From: a bacterium
GTDB lineage: Bacteria; CAIWAD01
Direction of reading: 5' to 3'
Length of the DNA: 64,000 nucleotides
Assembly: GCA_030685015.1 (NCBI GenBank)
Contig: JAUXWS010000087.1
Location: 62,001 to 126,000 of the forward strand
Part shown: piece by piece, positions 8,361 to 16,157 of the stretch
How the letters are laid out: each line of letters opens with the position of its first letter
Position numbering within the stretch: the stretch's first letter is position 1
The notes under the pieces: generated by a model
The model's database searches: none
Told to the model about the DNA's origin: nothing
The model's input: only the letters and a program-made list of their open reading frames with translations
Program-made: the position numbers and the translations under genes

Positions 8361-9245
8361 TCAGGGACTCGCCCCGGTCCCACCACGCGCCGCTTCGCTT
8401 CCACCACCCGGTGGCATAAGCCCGTAGCGCCGATCCGCCACGGCATCCAGCCCTGCGCGCTCCTGCCGCACCGCCGCCAGGTCCAGGTCCACCACCGCCC
8501 CCTCGCGATCATAGAGCGGTTCCAGGAACACATGCCCGTCCCCCATGCCATAGGCCGCGCTGCCGCCGTCGAAGGCGGTGTTGCCGCTGCGCCCCAGCCG
8601 GTTGGCTCCCGCCACCGTGATGCCATTCTCCATGGCCCGGGCGCGCAGCAAGTGATGGAAGGCCAGGTGCCGTGCCCGCGGCCACTGGGCGGGGAGCAGC
8701 ACCAGTTCGGCGCCGCGGGCGGCCAGGTCGCGGAAGAGCTCGGGGAAGCGCAGGTCGTAGCAAATGGCGAGACCCACCCGCAACCGCTTCCCGTCCATGA
8801 CCAAATCGGCGACGCAAGGGGTGTCGCCCGCCCGCACCCACGCCGGCTCGCCCATGGGACCGAAGAGGTGCAGCTTGTCGTAGCGGGCCAGGATGCGGCC
8901 ATCCTGGATGAGCCAGGTGCGATTGGCCAGGGCCGGTGTTCGAGCGTCCCTCAATCGAAGGGGCAGTGACCCGGGGCACAGCAGCAGGCCCGGCCGCCGC
9001 GCGCTCCAGGCCAGGAGGGGGGACAAGGCCCCTTCGTCCTCCAGGGTCCCCCGGGCGAGGCGTCCGCCGTCGAAAGTCGCGTTCCAGAACTCGGGCAGCA
9101 GGATGACCCGGGCGCCCTGGTCCGCCAGGTCCTCCAGCCGGTCGGGCAGCCGGGCGAGCGGGGGGGCCTGCTCCGGATCCAGCTGGAGCACTCCCAGCCG
9201 CACGCTGGCAGCCGGTCCGTCCGGTCTTCCACTGGAATCAGCCAC
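8361..9245 (-). CDS. Carbon-nitrogen hydrolase (nitrilase/omega-amidase superfamily)
   Basis: 294 aa from a GTG at 9245, preferred because AGGAGGA lies 5 nt upstream; the open frame extends to 9290 without a better site. The catalytic triad Glu-Lys-Cys is visible: Glu in ILLPEFWNATF, Lys in RYDKLHLFG and Cys in GLAICYDLRFPELFR. This matches the omega-amidase/YafV-type branch that hydrolyses amides such as 2-oxoglutaramate or deaminated glutathione. It is the last gene of a minus-strand operon after the MATE exporter, with 54 bp between them. The substrate is not determined. Confidence 0.85.
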   Translation of the reverse strand: MADSSGRPDGPAASVRLGVLQLDPEQAPPLARLPDRLEDLADQGARVILLPEFWNATFDGGRLARGTLEDEGALSPLLAWSARRPGLLLCPGSLPLRLRDARTPALANRTWLIQDGRILARYDKLHLFGPMGEPAWVRAGDTPCVADLVMDGKRLRVGLAICYDLRFPELFRDLAARGAELVLLPAQWPRARHLAFHHLLRARAMENGITVAGANRLGRSGNTAFDGGSAAYGMGDGHVFLEPLYDREGAVVDLDLAAVRQERAGLDAVADRRYGLMPPGGGSEAARGGTGASP

Positions 9246-9250
9246 CCGAA

Positions 9251-9257
9251 TCCTCCT
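9251..9257 (-). promoter_or_regulatory. Strong ribosome binding site of the amidase gene
   Basis: The minus strand reads AGGAGGA 5 nt before GTG 9245. It decides the start, because an upstream in-frame GTG at 9290 has no comparable site. Confidence 0.75.
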
Positions 9258-9299
9258 CTTTGCCGTTTCCAGGATGCCCAACACCTCCACCCGACCTGG

Positions 9300-10661
9300 T
9301 CACACCACCCGCCGCATCCAGTCACCGCGCCGGTAGGCGCGCTGCAGGATCAAGGCGTAGGCCGTGAGATAGATCGCCAGCGCGGCGAAGCCTTCCAGGA
9401 TGCCACCCTTGAAGCCGTAGATGATGACAGCCGAGACGGGCAGGAAGACCAGCCAGTTGAGACCCACGTCCACGCGCATGACAAAGGCGGTCATCCCCGC
9501 GCCCTCCAGGCAGCCCGCCGTTGTCATGCCCAGGGCGTCCAGGGCCTGGAAGAGCCCCAGCAGCCGCAGGGGCCAGCGGGCGGCTTCATGCACGGCCGGA
9601 TCGCTGGTGAAGAGCGACATGAGCGGGTCGGGCGCCAGGATGAACACAAGGCCCAGTCCGCTCATGAGCAGCATGCCCAGCTTCTGGGCCTCCCAGCCCG
9701 CCCGCTTCGCCTCCTCGGGCCGGCCCGCCCCCATCAACTGCCCGATCAGGGTGCTGGCCGCGATGCCGATGCCGAAACCCGGCATGAAGGAAAAGGACAG
9801 GATGGTGAAGACCACATTGGTGGCCGCCACCTCCACCATCCCCACGTGTCGCATCATGGCAATGAAGAAGGTGAAGCCCGCCAGCACGAGGAAGGCCTGG
9901 GCGGCGGCCGGCGCGGCCAGGCGCAGCAGGTGGGCGGGACCCTCCGCGGCATGGGCGGCGCGCCGCAGGACCATGCGCCAGTGGAATCCCCAGCGGTCCC
10001 GCAAACCGGTGCGGTAGGCCTGCCACAGGAAGAGGCCGCAGCCGGCGGTGGTGGCCAGCAGGGAGGCCAATCCCGCTCCCGGCGCCCCAAGGGCGGGGGC
10101 GCCCAGCCGGCCGAAGATGAAGATCCAGTTCAACGGGATGTTGAGCAGGTTGATGGCGATGGCCACGCGCATGTGCTGCTTCGTGTCGCCCACGCCGTTG
10201 TAGAAACCCCGCAACGCGGAGATGACGACGAAGGGCACCAGGCCGCTGATCCGCCACAGCGAGTAGTGAAGGCAGGGCTGGTAGAGCGGATCTTCCGGCC
10301 CCTGCAGCACCAGACCGTAGTAGACAGGGTAGATGAGGAAGAGCAGGCCGGTCAGCGCCAGGGCCAGCGGCAGTCCCGCCTGGAGGGCCGAGGCGAGGGC
10401 CCGCCCCGCCGCCTGGTGGTCCTCCTGGCCCGTGCGGCGGGCCGTGAGGATCTGGGTTCCCGTGGCAAGATGCCCCACGGCTCCCATCACCATCCACACG
10501 GCGAGGCCGGCCAGCCCGGTGGCGCCGAGGGCCACCACGCCCAGGCGGCCCACCATCATCGTGTCGACCATGCCCACCACGGTCTGGCTGAGCTGGGAGA
10601 TGACGACAGGGACGGCCAGGCGGATCACCTGGCGGGAGAGCGTGGGGTGCAGCAGGCTCAT
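9300..10661 (-). CDS. MATE-family multidrug/Na+ antiporter
   Basis: 453 aa from ATG 10661, which overlaps the stop of the upstream gene (ATGA). It is polytopic with about 12 hydrophobic segments. The N-terminus contains LSQTVVGMVDTMMVGRLG, the family signature of MATE/NorM exporters, and its counterpart in the second half is FGIGIAASTLIGQLMGAGRPEEA. Members expel cationic drugs or metabolites using Na+ or H+ gradients. It is the second gene of the minus-strand operon; nothing in the context indicates a substrate. Confidence 0.9.
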   Translation of the reverse strand: MSLLHPTLSRQVIRLAVPVVISQLSQTVVGMVDTMMVGRLGVVALGATGLAGLAVWMVMGAVGHLATGTQILTARRTGQEDHQAAGRALASALQAGLPLALALTGLLFLIYPVYYGLVLQGPEDPLYQPCLHYSLWRISGLVPFVVISALRGFYNGVGDTKQHMRVAIAINLLNIPLNWIFIFGRLGAPALGAPGAGLASLLATTAGCGLFLWQAYRTGLRDRWGFHWRMVLRRAAHAAEGPAHLLRLAAPAAAQAFLVLAGFTFFIAMMRHVGMVEVAATNVVFTILSFSFMPGFGIGIAASTLIGQLMGAGRPEEAKRAGWEAQKLGMLLMSGLGLVFILAPDPLMSLFTSDPAVHEAARWPLRLLGLFQALDALGMTTAGCLEGAGMTAFVMRVDVGLNWLVFLPVSAVIIYGFKGGILEGFAALAIYLTAYALILQRAYRRGDWMRRVV

Positions 10662-12022
10662 CGGGCCGAGAGGTCCATCTCCTGCCCGGGCAGCGCCTCC
10701 TCGACGACCAGGCCGGGATCCTGCTCCAGGGCGGCCCAGCCCAGGCGGCGGGCGGAATCCTTGCGCCCGGGCAGCATCACCAGGTGGGAAGGGGCCACGC
10801 GCCGCAGCATGTCCAGCAGTTCGGGCAGGCTGGAATGCGAGGAGAAGAGGTAGCTCTCGATGCGGCAATGGCGCGGCAGGGCCACGCCGGCGAAGTCCAG
10901 CTGCTCGCCGGGGGCGGACTGCAACACCTGCTTGGCGAAGCTGCCGCCCGCGGCATGTCCCACGAAGAAGATGGCGTGCAGCGGCAAGGGCAGCAGCTGG
11001 CGGGCCAGGCGCCAAGAGGCGCTGTGCGGCTGCATCATGCCGGAGGGCACCAGGAAGATGCGCGAGCCGGACAGGTCCACCTCATCCTCGTCCAGATCGA
11101 GGATGTCCACCATCGTCTCCACGAACTGGAAGTCCGGCAGCAAGCGGCGGTCGTGGGCGGCGAACTGGTCGTAGAGCTGGGCGATCTCCCAGGCCCGGCG
11201 GCCCAGGTAGACGGGCAAGGGGGGGATGCGGCCCTTGCGTTTCAGGCTGTGCAGGATGTAGAGCAGTTCCTGGGCCCGGCCCATGTTGAAGACGGGCATG
11301 AGCAGGGAACCGCCCACGCCGGCCACCTCGCGGATGCCGGCGGCCAGCCGTTCGATCTCGTCCCGCCGGGAGAGGGTGGCGTGCTGCTTGCTCCAGGCCA
11401 CCGTGCTCTCGCTGACCACCACATCGGCGCCGGGCGGGTAGATCGCGCCCTGGATGACGCTTTGCGGCCGCCCGCAGATGTCCGCCGTATAGTAAAGGGA
11501 TCGACCCTCCACTTCAATCAGCCAGCTGACGCTGCCCAGGATGTGCCCGGCATCCAGGGGCGTGAGGAAGAGGCCGGGATCGGCCGCCACGGGATTGATG
11601 CGCACGCCCTTTTCCACGAAGCGCAGGCGGTGGTCCAGGTCCTGCACGTCGGCTGGTCCGTAGAGCGGCTCCTCCGCGCTGTCGCCCGCCTCGCAGGCCT
11701 GGGCCCACAGGGTGGCGTGCCGGCACAGCTGGAGGCGGGTCAGGCGCCAGGTGGCCTCCGTGCACAGGATGACGGCCTCGGGCCAGCGGGCGGCCAGCAC
11801 GGGCAGGGCGGCCATGTGGTCCACGTGGGCATGGCTGATCAGGATGGCGTGGACGGGGTAGTAGTCCTGGTGGCGGTCCAGCAGACTGAGGTCGGGCAGG
11901 GCGGCACGTCCCTCGATGATGGGATCCAGGCCGGCATCCAGCAACAGACCGGCCTGCCCCGCGCTCAAGTGGCGGCAATGGGCGGCATGGTCGCCGGCGG
12001 GTCCCAACAGCGTGAAATACAT
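10658..12022 (-). CDS. Metallo-beta-lactamase fold, beta-CASP-type hydrolase
   Basis: 454 aa from ATG 12022 (MYFTLLGPAGD); the open frame runs 20 codons further upstream without a convincing start. Metal-binding motifs are LLLDAGLDP, ISHAHVDHMAALP, LDAGHILGS and YTADICGR. The beta-CASP insert has an acidic motif VVSESTVAW, GRAQELLYIL, a His in FFVGHAAGGSFAKQ where GYQAxGTxGR is usual, and FSSHSSLPELL in place of FSGHAD. The family includes mRNA 3'-processing endonucleases and RNase J-type enzymes, so an RNA substrate is likely. The usual last VHGE is VMLPG here, suggesting a divergent active site. Confidence 0.78.
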   Translation of the reverse strand: MYFTLLGPAGDHAAHCRHLSAGQAGLLLDAGLDPIIEGRAALPDLSLLDRHQDYYPVHAILISHAHVDHMAALPVLAARWPEAVILCTEATWRLTRLQLCRHATLWAQACEAGDSAEEPLYGPADVQDLDHRLRFVEKGVRINPVAADPGLFLTPLDAGHILGSVSWLIEVEGRSLYYTADICGRPQSVIQGAIYPPGADVVVSESTVAWSKQHATLSRRDEIERLAAGIREVAGVGGSLLMPVFNMGRAQELLYILHSLKRKGRIPPLPVYLGRRAWEIAQLYDQFAAHDRRLLPDFQFVETMVDILDLDEDEVDLSGSRIFLVPSGMMQPHSASWRLARQLLPLPLHAIFFVGHAAGGSFAKQVLQSAPGEQLDFAGVALPRHCRIESYLFSSHSSLPELLDMLRRVAPSHLVMLPGRKDSARRLGWAALEQDPGLVVEEALPGQEMDLSAR

Positions 12023-12216
12023 GATGGAATGTAGCAAAGCTGACCATGCAGTCCGGTGAAGGCGCCGGATCGACAGGCCCAATCATGTGCGGGGAGACGG
12101 CGCCCCCCATCCCTCACTCAAGTTGTCCCACAGCTTTGCCGATGAGCACTTCGCCGGTGAGTCATGAAGTCACCGGTCACCCGGTCCTCTGCGGGGGATC
12201 GGTTACAACTGCTGCG

Positions 12217-12242
12217 ACGCCGGGGCTTGGCCCCGGCGTTTT
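12217..12242 (+). terminator. Intrinsic terminator-like hairpin without an upstream gene
   Basis: A perfect 10-bp stem ACGCCGGGGC / GCCCCGGCGT with a 3-nt TTG loop runs into TTTT on the plus strand. No plus-strand gene precedes it for more than 4 kb, so it may end a small RNA transcribed within 12023-12216. Confidence 0.6.
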
Positions 12243-12373
12243 CTCACATGGGCTGTGAATCAGGTGTGGCCAGACCTTGGGTGCCAGCATCCCGCTGTCC
12301 GGTGCTACAGGCATGGGGCATCAGGTCGTCACCGGGTTTGTTGTGAATCCTATGGCCTGTGCCAGTCTGCGGA

Positions 12374-12402
12374 CAGGTGTCCGACACTTCGTCCGACACC
12401 TG
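12374..12402. repeat. Palindrome A of an inverted pair
   Basis: CAGGTGTC and GACACCTG form an 8-bp inverted repeat around a 13-nt centre. The inner 19 nt (GTCCGACACTTCGTCCGAC) is the exact reverse complement of the centre of the element at 12590-12614. Confidence 0.7.
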
Positions 12403-12589
12403 GCTAACCTTTGCCCCCCGACCGGGGATGGGGGCGGCGCAAGCGCTCACTGACATGGACAGATCTGGCTTGACCAGGCCACTTCCTCCCCGGTCATCCA
12501 TACATACATCCAGCTTACGATCCATTCTCGGGGTGATTGATCGCGGTGATCATGGACTCAGGTCGTGGGATTGTCAAGATGCTGGGACA

Positions 12590-12614
12590 GGAGTCGGACG
12601 AAGTGTCGGACTCC
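12590..12614. repeat. Palindrome B of an inverted pair
   Basis: GGAGTC and GACTCC flank a centre whose 19-nt core GTCGGACGAAGTGTCGGAC is the exact reverse complement of the core of palindrome A about 200 bp away. It lies 50 bp from the 3' end of the DinB gene. Confidence 0.7.
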
Positions 12615-12666
12615 CTGGTAGATTCTGCCCACTTCCTGCAGGCAGGCCGCGGATCATCCCGGGGCA

Positions 12667-13182
12667 TCAGTCCGCCCAGGACGCCGCCATGCGGCGCATG
12701 ACGCCGCGGTGCTCCGCCTCGTGCTGCAGCAGGTGCGTCAGGATCCAGTCCGGGGCCGCCGCCCCTTCCAGTCCCAGGACCAGCTCTCCCAGTCCATCCT
12801 CCCGCAGGCGGAGGCATTCCGTCACAAGCCGCGAGCGGGACTCCTCCAACGCCGCGAGCAATTCCGGCAGGGTGGCGGTCCCGGCCCGGGCCAGCCGTCC
12901 GTCCGGGTCCAGGACATCCGCGATGGGCAGCAGCGCCAGTGCCTCGGCGGGAATCTCCCGGCCCAGCAGGTCGCAGTAGAGCCAGTCCAGCTCGATGGCG
13001 GCCAAGTGGGCCAGGTGGGCGGCCAGACTGTTGGGGAACTGGGGCGAGGACCAATGCAGACGCTCGGGCGGCACCGCCGCCACGACGCGCAGGGTCCGTC
13101 GCCGGCCCTCCTCCAGTTGGGCCAGCAGCAGGCTGAGCCTGCCATCGCCCCCCGCCGCCGGCAAGCGAAAGGGATCTCTCAT
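12667..13182 (-). CDS. DinB/YfiT-like metal-binding four-helix protein
   Basis: 171 aa from ATG 13182, overlapping the upstream acetyltransferase stop (ATGA). The pattern fits the DinB superfamily: a first helix with an H-bearing AAHLAHLAAIELDWLYCDLLG segment, a middle helix LPELLAALEESRSRLV and a C-terminal helix TPLLQHEAEHRGVM-like stretch (LTHLLQHEAEHRGVMRRM). These supply the three His of the metal site. Members act as thiol transferases or have unknown roles. Its place at the end of a sugar gene operon does not explain its function. Confidence 0.72.
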   Translation of the reverse strand: MRDPFRLPAAGGDGRLSLLLAQLEEGRRRTLRVVAAVPPERLHWSSPQFPNSLAAHLAHLAAIELDWLYCDLLGREIPAEALALLPIADVLDPDGRLARAGTATLPELLAALEESRSRLVTECLRLREDGLGELVLGLEGAAAPDWILTHLLQHEAEHRGVMRRMAASWAD

Positions 13183-13658
13183 CCGGTCCGACCCTTGACG
13201 GGGCGGGCGGGCACGCCGGCCACCACGGCGCCGTCGGGCACGTCCTTCGTCACCACGCTGCCCGCCCCCACCATCGCGTCCCGGCCGATCGTCACGCCGC
13301 AAAGGATGGTGGAACCAGTGCCGATGGAGGCTCCCGCCAGCACCCTCGTGCGCTCCAGGGTCCAGTCCTCCTCGGTCTGGGGCGAGCCGTCCGCCCGCGT
13401 GGCGCGGGGGCGCCGGTCATTGATGAAGGAGACGTTGTGGCCCACAAAGACGCCGTCGCCGATCTCCACCCCCTCGCAGATGAAGGTGTGGCTGCTGATC
13501 TTGCAGTTGCGGCCGATGCGCGCGCCCTTCTGGATCTCCACGAAAGCGCCCACCTTGCTCCCATCGCCGATCTCGCAGCCGTAGAGGTTGACAAAGCAGA
13601 AGATCCTGACCCCCTCGCCCAGCTTGACGTCCGGCGCGATCCTCGTATAAGCCTCCAT
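13179..13658 (-). CDS. Left-handed beta-helix N-acetyltransferase, WbpD/WlbB type
   Basis: 159 aa, essentially all hexapeptide repeats (for example IGDGSKVGAFVEIQKGARIG). Family-specific stretches are FVGHNVSFINDRRPRAT and GAGSVVTKDVPDGAVVAGVPAR. It resembles the UDP-2-acetamido-3-amino-2,3-dideoxy-glucuronate N-acetyltransferase that acts after WbpB and WbpE. Both partners flank it: the WbpB-type dehydrogenase lies 30 bp upstream and the WbpE-type aminotransferase starts divergently. The acetyl-CoA-dependent step on the 3-amino group is inferred from this context. Confidence 0.82.
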   Translation of the reverse strand: MEAYTRIAPDVKLGEGVRIFCFVNLYGCEIGDGSKVGAFVEIQKGARIGRNCKISSHTFICEGVEIGDGVFVGHNVSFINDRRPRATRADGSPQTEEDWTLERTRVLAGASIGTGSTILCGVTIGRDAMVGAGSVVTKDVPDGAVVAGVPARPVKGRTG

Positions 13659-13688
13659 CCGGCCATTCCTTTCTCCAGGTGAACTCCC

Positions 13689-14702
13689 CTACGACAGCTC
13701 AGCCAGCTCCACCCGGCGGCCGCCCTGGCGCAGGCTGTGCTCGGCGGCCTCCAGCATGCGCGTCACGCGCAGGGCGTGGGCCGGGCCGCAGAGGGGTTCG
13801 GCGCCCGTGCGGATGCCGGCCAGGAAGTCACGGGCCATGCCCGCCAGCGCCTCGCCGCCGTCCAGGCGCGGCGCGCGCATGTCCCCCGTGCGATAGCTGA
13901 CCAGCGTGCGCCAGATCTCCTCGGGCCGGGTCAGTTCCACGCCGCGGTCGTACACCTTGATCTTCTCGCTGGGCTCCATGTCATCGTACACGACCATGTG
14001 GCGGTCGCCGCCGATGAGGATGCGCCTCACCTTGACGGGGGCGATCCAATTGACGTGGAAGTGGGCGATGAGCTGGTCCGGATAGAAGACCGTCAGGTAG
14101 GCCAGATCCTCGTGCTGGTAGTAATGGCGGGCGCCGCAGGCCTGCACGGCCTGGGGCTCCACCCCCGTCAGGTGGTCGCAGATGCTGAGGTCGTGGGGCG
14201 CCAGGTCCCACACCACGTTGGTGTCGTGCTGGAAGAGGCCCAGGTTGACGCGCACGCTGTCGAAGTAAAGCAGGCGGCCCAGTTCGCCGCCGTCCACCAG
14301 CTCGCGGATCTTGCGCACGGCCCCGGTGTAGAGGAAGGTGTGGTCCACCATCAGGGTCAAGCCCTTGCCCCGGGCCAGTCCGATCAGTTCGCGGGCCTGG
14401 GCGGCGCTTTCCGTGAAGGGCTTCTCCACCAGCAGGTGGCAGCCCGCCTCCAGGGCCAGCCGTCCCAAGTCGAAATGGGTGGAGAGGGGCGTGGCCAGCG
14501 CCACGGCGTCCAGCCCTTGCCCGAGCATCTGCTCGAAGCCGGCGGCCACCCGTGTTCCGGGAAATCGCCGGGCGGCGGCGGTGCGGCGCCCCTCGTCGAG
14601 GTCGGTGATCCAGAGCTCCTCCACGTCGGGCAGGGCCTGGAAATTGCGCACCAGATTGGGTCCCCAGTAGCCGAGCCCCACCACGCCGAATCTCATGATC
14701 AC
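13689..14702 (-). CDS. Gfo/Idh/MocA-family sugar dehydrogenase (WbpB/WlbA type)
   Basis: 337 aa. It has an N-terminal Rossmann domain with FGVVGLGYWGPNLVRNF and a conserved EKPFTESAAQAREL segment containing the EKP motif. The substrate-binding half contains VWDLAPHDLSICDHL, in which the catalytic-type His is placed as in WlbA. It probably oxidises the C3 hydroxyl of UDP-GlcNAcA as the first step toward a 2,3-diamino uronic acid. The start is ATG 14702, with a second ATG two codons later. It is divergent from the aminotransferase operon. Confidence 0.82.
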   Translation of the reverse strand: MIMRFGVVGLGYWGPNLVRNFQALPDVEELWITDLDEGRRTAAARRFPGTRVAAGFEQMLGQGLDAVALATPLSTHFDLGRLALEAGCHLLVEKPFTESAAQARELIGLARGKGLTLMVDHTFLYTGAVRKIRELVDGGELGRLLYFDSVRVNLGLFQHDTNVVWDLAPHDLSICDHLTGVEPQAVQACGARHYYQHEDLAYLTVFYPDQLIAHFHVNWIAPVKVRRILIGGDRHMVVYDDMEPSEKIKVYDRGVELTRPEEIWRTLVSYRTGDMRAPRLDGGEALAGMARDFLAGIRTGAEPLCGPAHALRVTRMLEAAEHSLRQGGRRVELAELS

Positions 14703-14754
14703 CTCGCTGGTCGACCGGACAGTGTCACTCTTCTTCGCTATCGCTTTCGGTACT

Positions 14755-14790
14755 GATCTCGATATCGATATCGATATCGGTATCGATTCC
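14755..14790. repeat. GATATC hexanucleotide array, left arm
   Basis: Six consecutive hexamers of the form GATNTC/GATATC/GGTATC/GATTCC. Three are the self-complementary GATATC (14761-14778). It lies in the 336-bp divergent region between the WbpB- and WbpE-type genes and can base-pair with the array 80 nt to the right. Confidence 0.85.
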
Positions 14791-14870
14791 GGGTTCGGCC
14801 CTCAGACCAATGTCCATGCGCGAAGCCACTTATAGACTGTGAGTCTGACTGCAAGCCGAGAAACAATCTC

Positions 14871-14924
14871 GATCACGATATCGATATCGATAGCGATAGC
14901 GATAGCGATAGCGATAGCGATAAC
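14871..14924. repeat. GATATC/GATAGC hexanucleotide array, right arm
   Basis: Nine consecutive hexamers: GATCAC, two GATATC, five GATAGC and one GATAAC. Together with the left arm it occupies the divergent upstream region 14703-15038. Apart from these arrays and a small AGACT/AGTCT hairpin, I see no gene or clear promoter in that stretch. Confidence 0.85.
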
Positions 14925-15038
14925 TGTGGTCAAGGTCGGATGAAGGCCCCGGTTTCTCCAAGCCGCGCCCAATCGCCACCTTTCCGCCTGCCCGAGCGGC
15001 CGGGGCGGCCGCCGGGGGACCATCAGCACGGAGCTGTC

Positions 15039-16157
15039 ATGCCCGTCCCCTTCCTTGATCTGAAGATCCAATACCAGAGCATCAAACCCGAGATCGACGA
15101 AGCCATTGCCGGCATCCTCGCCCGGACCGAGTTCGTGACGGGTCCCACCGTCCGCGCCTTCGAGGAGGCCTTCGCCGCCGCCCACGGGGTCCGCTTCTGC
15201 GCCACCTGCAACAGCGGCACGGCGGCCCTGCATCTCATGCTGTGGGGGTTGGACATCGGACCCGGCGACGAGGTGCTCACCGCCGCCAACACCTTCATGG
15301 CGACGGCGGGCGGGATCAAGCTGGCCGGCGCCCGGCCCCGCCTGGCCGACGTGCGCGAGGAGGACTTCAACCTGGACCCGGAGCGCGTGGAGGCGGCCCT
15401 CACGCCGCGCACCCGCGCCCTCCTTCCCGTCCACCTCTACGGCCAGTGCGCCGATCTGGCCCCGCTCGCGGAGATCGCCCGCCGCCACGGCCTCCTGCTT
15501 CTGGAGGATGCCGCCCAGGCCCACCTCGCCACCTTCGAGGGCGGGCATGCCGGGCAGCATGGACGCGCCGCCGCATTCAGTTTCTACCCGGGCAAGAACC
15601 TGGGAGCCTACGGCGAGGGCGGCGCCGTGCTCACCAACGACGAGGACCTCTGGCGGCGCATCTGCCGCCTGCGCGACCACGGCATGCCCGAGAAGTACCT
15701 GCACACCGAGTGGGGCCACAACTACCGGCTGGAGGGCCTGCAGGGGGCCGTCCTCGGCGTCAAGCTGCGCCATCTGGAAGCCTGGACGGAGGCCCGTCTC
15801 CAGGTGGCCGCCTGGTACCGGGAGGAGCTGGCCGGCCTGCCCGGCCTCCTTTGTCCGCAGGAGTTGCCCGGCCGCCGCCATGTCTACCACTTGTTCGTCA
15901 TCCGCGTGACGCCGGAGTCCGGCATCAGCCGCGATGCCCTGATGGCCCGTCTGCAGCAGGCGGGAATCGGCTGCGGCCTGCACTATCCGCGCCCCGTCCA
16001 CCTGCAGCCGGCGGCGGCGGAACTGGGCTACCAGGCCGGGGACTTCCCGGTGACGGAGCGCCTCGCTGGCGAGATCCTCAGCTTGCCCATGTACGCGGAG
16101 CTGACGCGGGAGCAGGTGGCGGAGGTGGGTCGAATCCTGCGCTCAGCCCTGTCCTGA
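15039..16157 (+). CDS. DegT/DnrJ/EryC1-family sugar aminotransferase (WbpE-like)
   Basis: 372 aa from ATG 15039, with GGAG 5 nt upstream; the open frame extends further but lacks homology there. It starts PVPFLDLKIQYQSIKPEID and has CNSGTAALHLML and the PLP-pocket motif LLEDAAQAH. The Schiff-base lysine lies in FSFYPGKNLGAYGEGG. It likely transfers an amino group to the 3-keto sugar nucleotide made by the WbpB-type dehydrogenase. The stop overlaps the next gene (TGATG), giving an operon with a glycosyltransferase and a flippase. Confidence 0.88.
   Translation: MPVPFLDLKIQYQSIKPEIDEAIAGILARTEFVTGPTVRAFEEAFAAAHGVRFCATCNSGTAALHLMLWGLDIGPGDEVLTAANTFMATAGGIKLAGARPRLADVREEDFNLDPERVEAALTPRTRALLPVHLYGQCADLAPLAEIARRHGLLLLEDAAQAHLATFEGGHAGQHGRAAAFSFYPGKNLGAYGEGGAVLTNDEDLWRRICRLRDHGMPEKYLHTEWGHNYRLEGLQGAVLGVKLRHLEAWTEARLQVAAWYREELAGLPGLLCPQELPGRRHVYHLFVIRVTPESGISRDALMARLQQAGIGCGLHYPRPVHLQPAAAELGYQAGDFPVTERLAGEILSLPMYAELTREQVAEVGRILRSALS

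Larger units (their letters stand above)
12023..12666. other. 644-bp intergenic region with hairpins, no convincing gene
   Basis: The region lies between the divergent 5' end of the beta-CASP gene and the 3' end of the DinB gene. Open frames exist but have no family resemblance and no plausible ribosome binding site. It holds an inverted repeat CCGGTGA/TCACCGG (12154-12176), an orphan terminator-like hairpin (12217-12242), and two related palindromes (12374-12402 and 12590-12614). A small RNA ending at the terminator is possible. Confidence 0.55.

Noticed and set aside
12244-12525. 93-codon minus-strand frame in the intergenic region
   Set aside because: It lacks a ribosome binding site, crosses the palindrome at 12374-12402, and has no recognisable pattern.
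12359-12979. 206-codon plus-strand frame
   Set aside because: Two thirds of it are antisense to the DinB gene, and the rest is intergenic without coding character.
14802-16001. Minus-strand frame reading the hexamer array as an Ile-Ala/Ile-Asp run
   Set aside because: It is antisense to the aminotransferase, and the apparent repeat peptide is a by-product of the DNA array.
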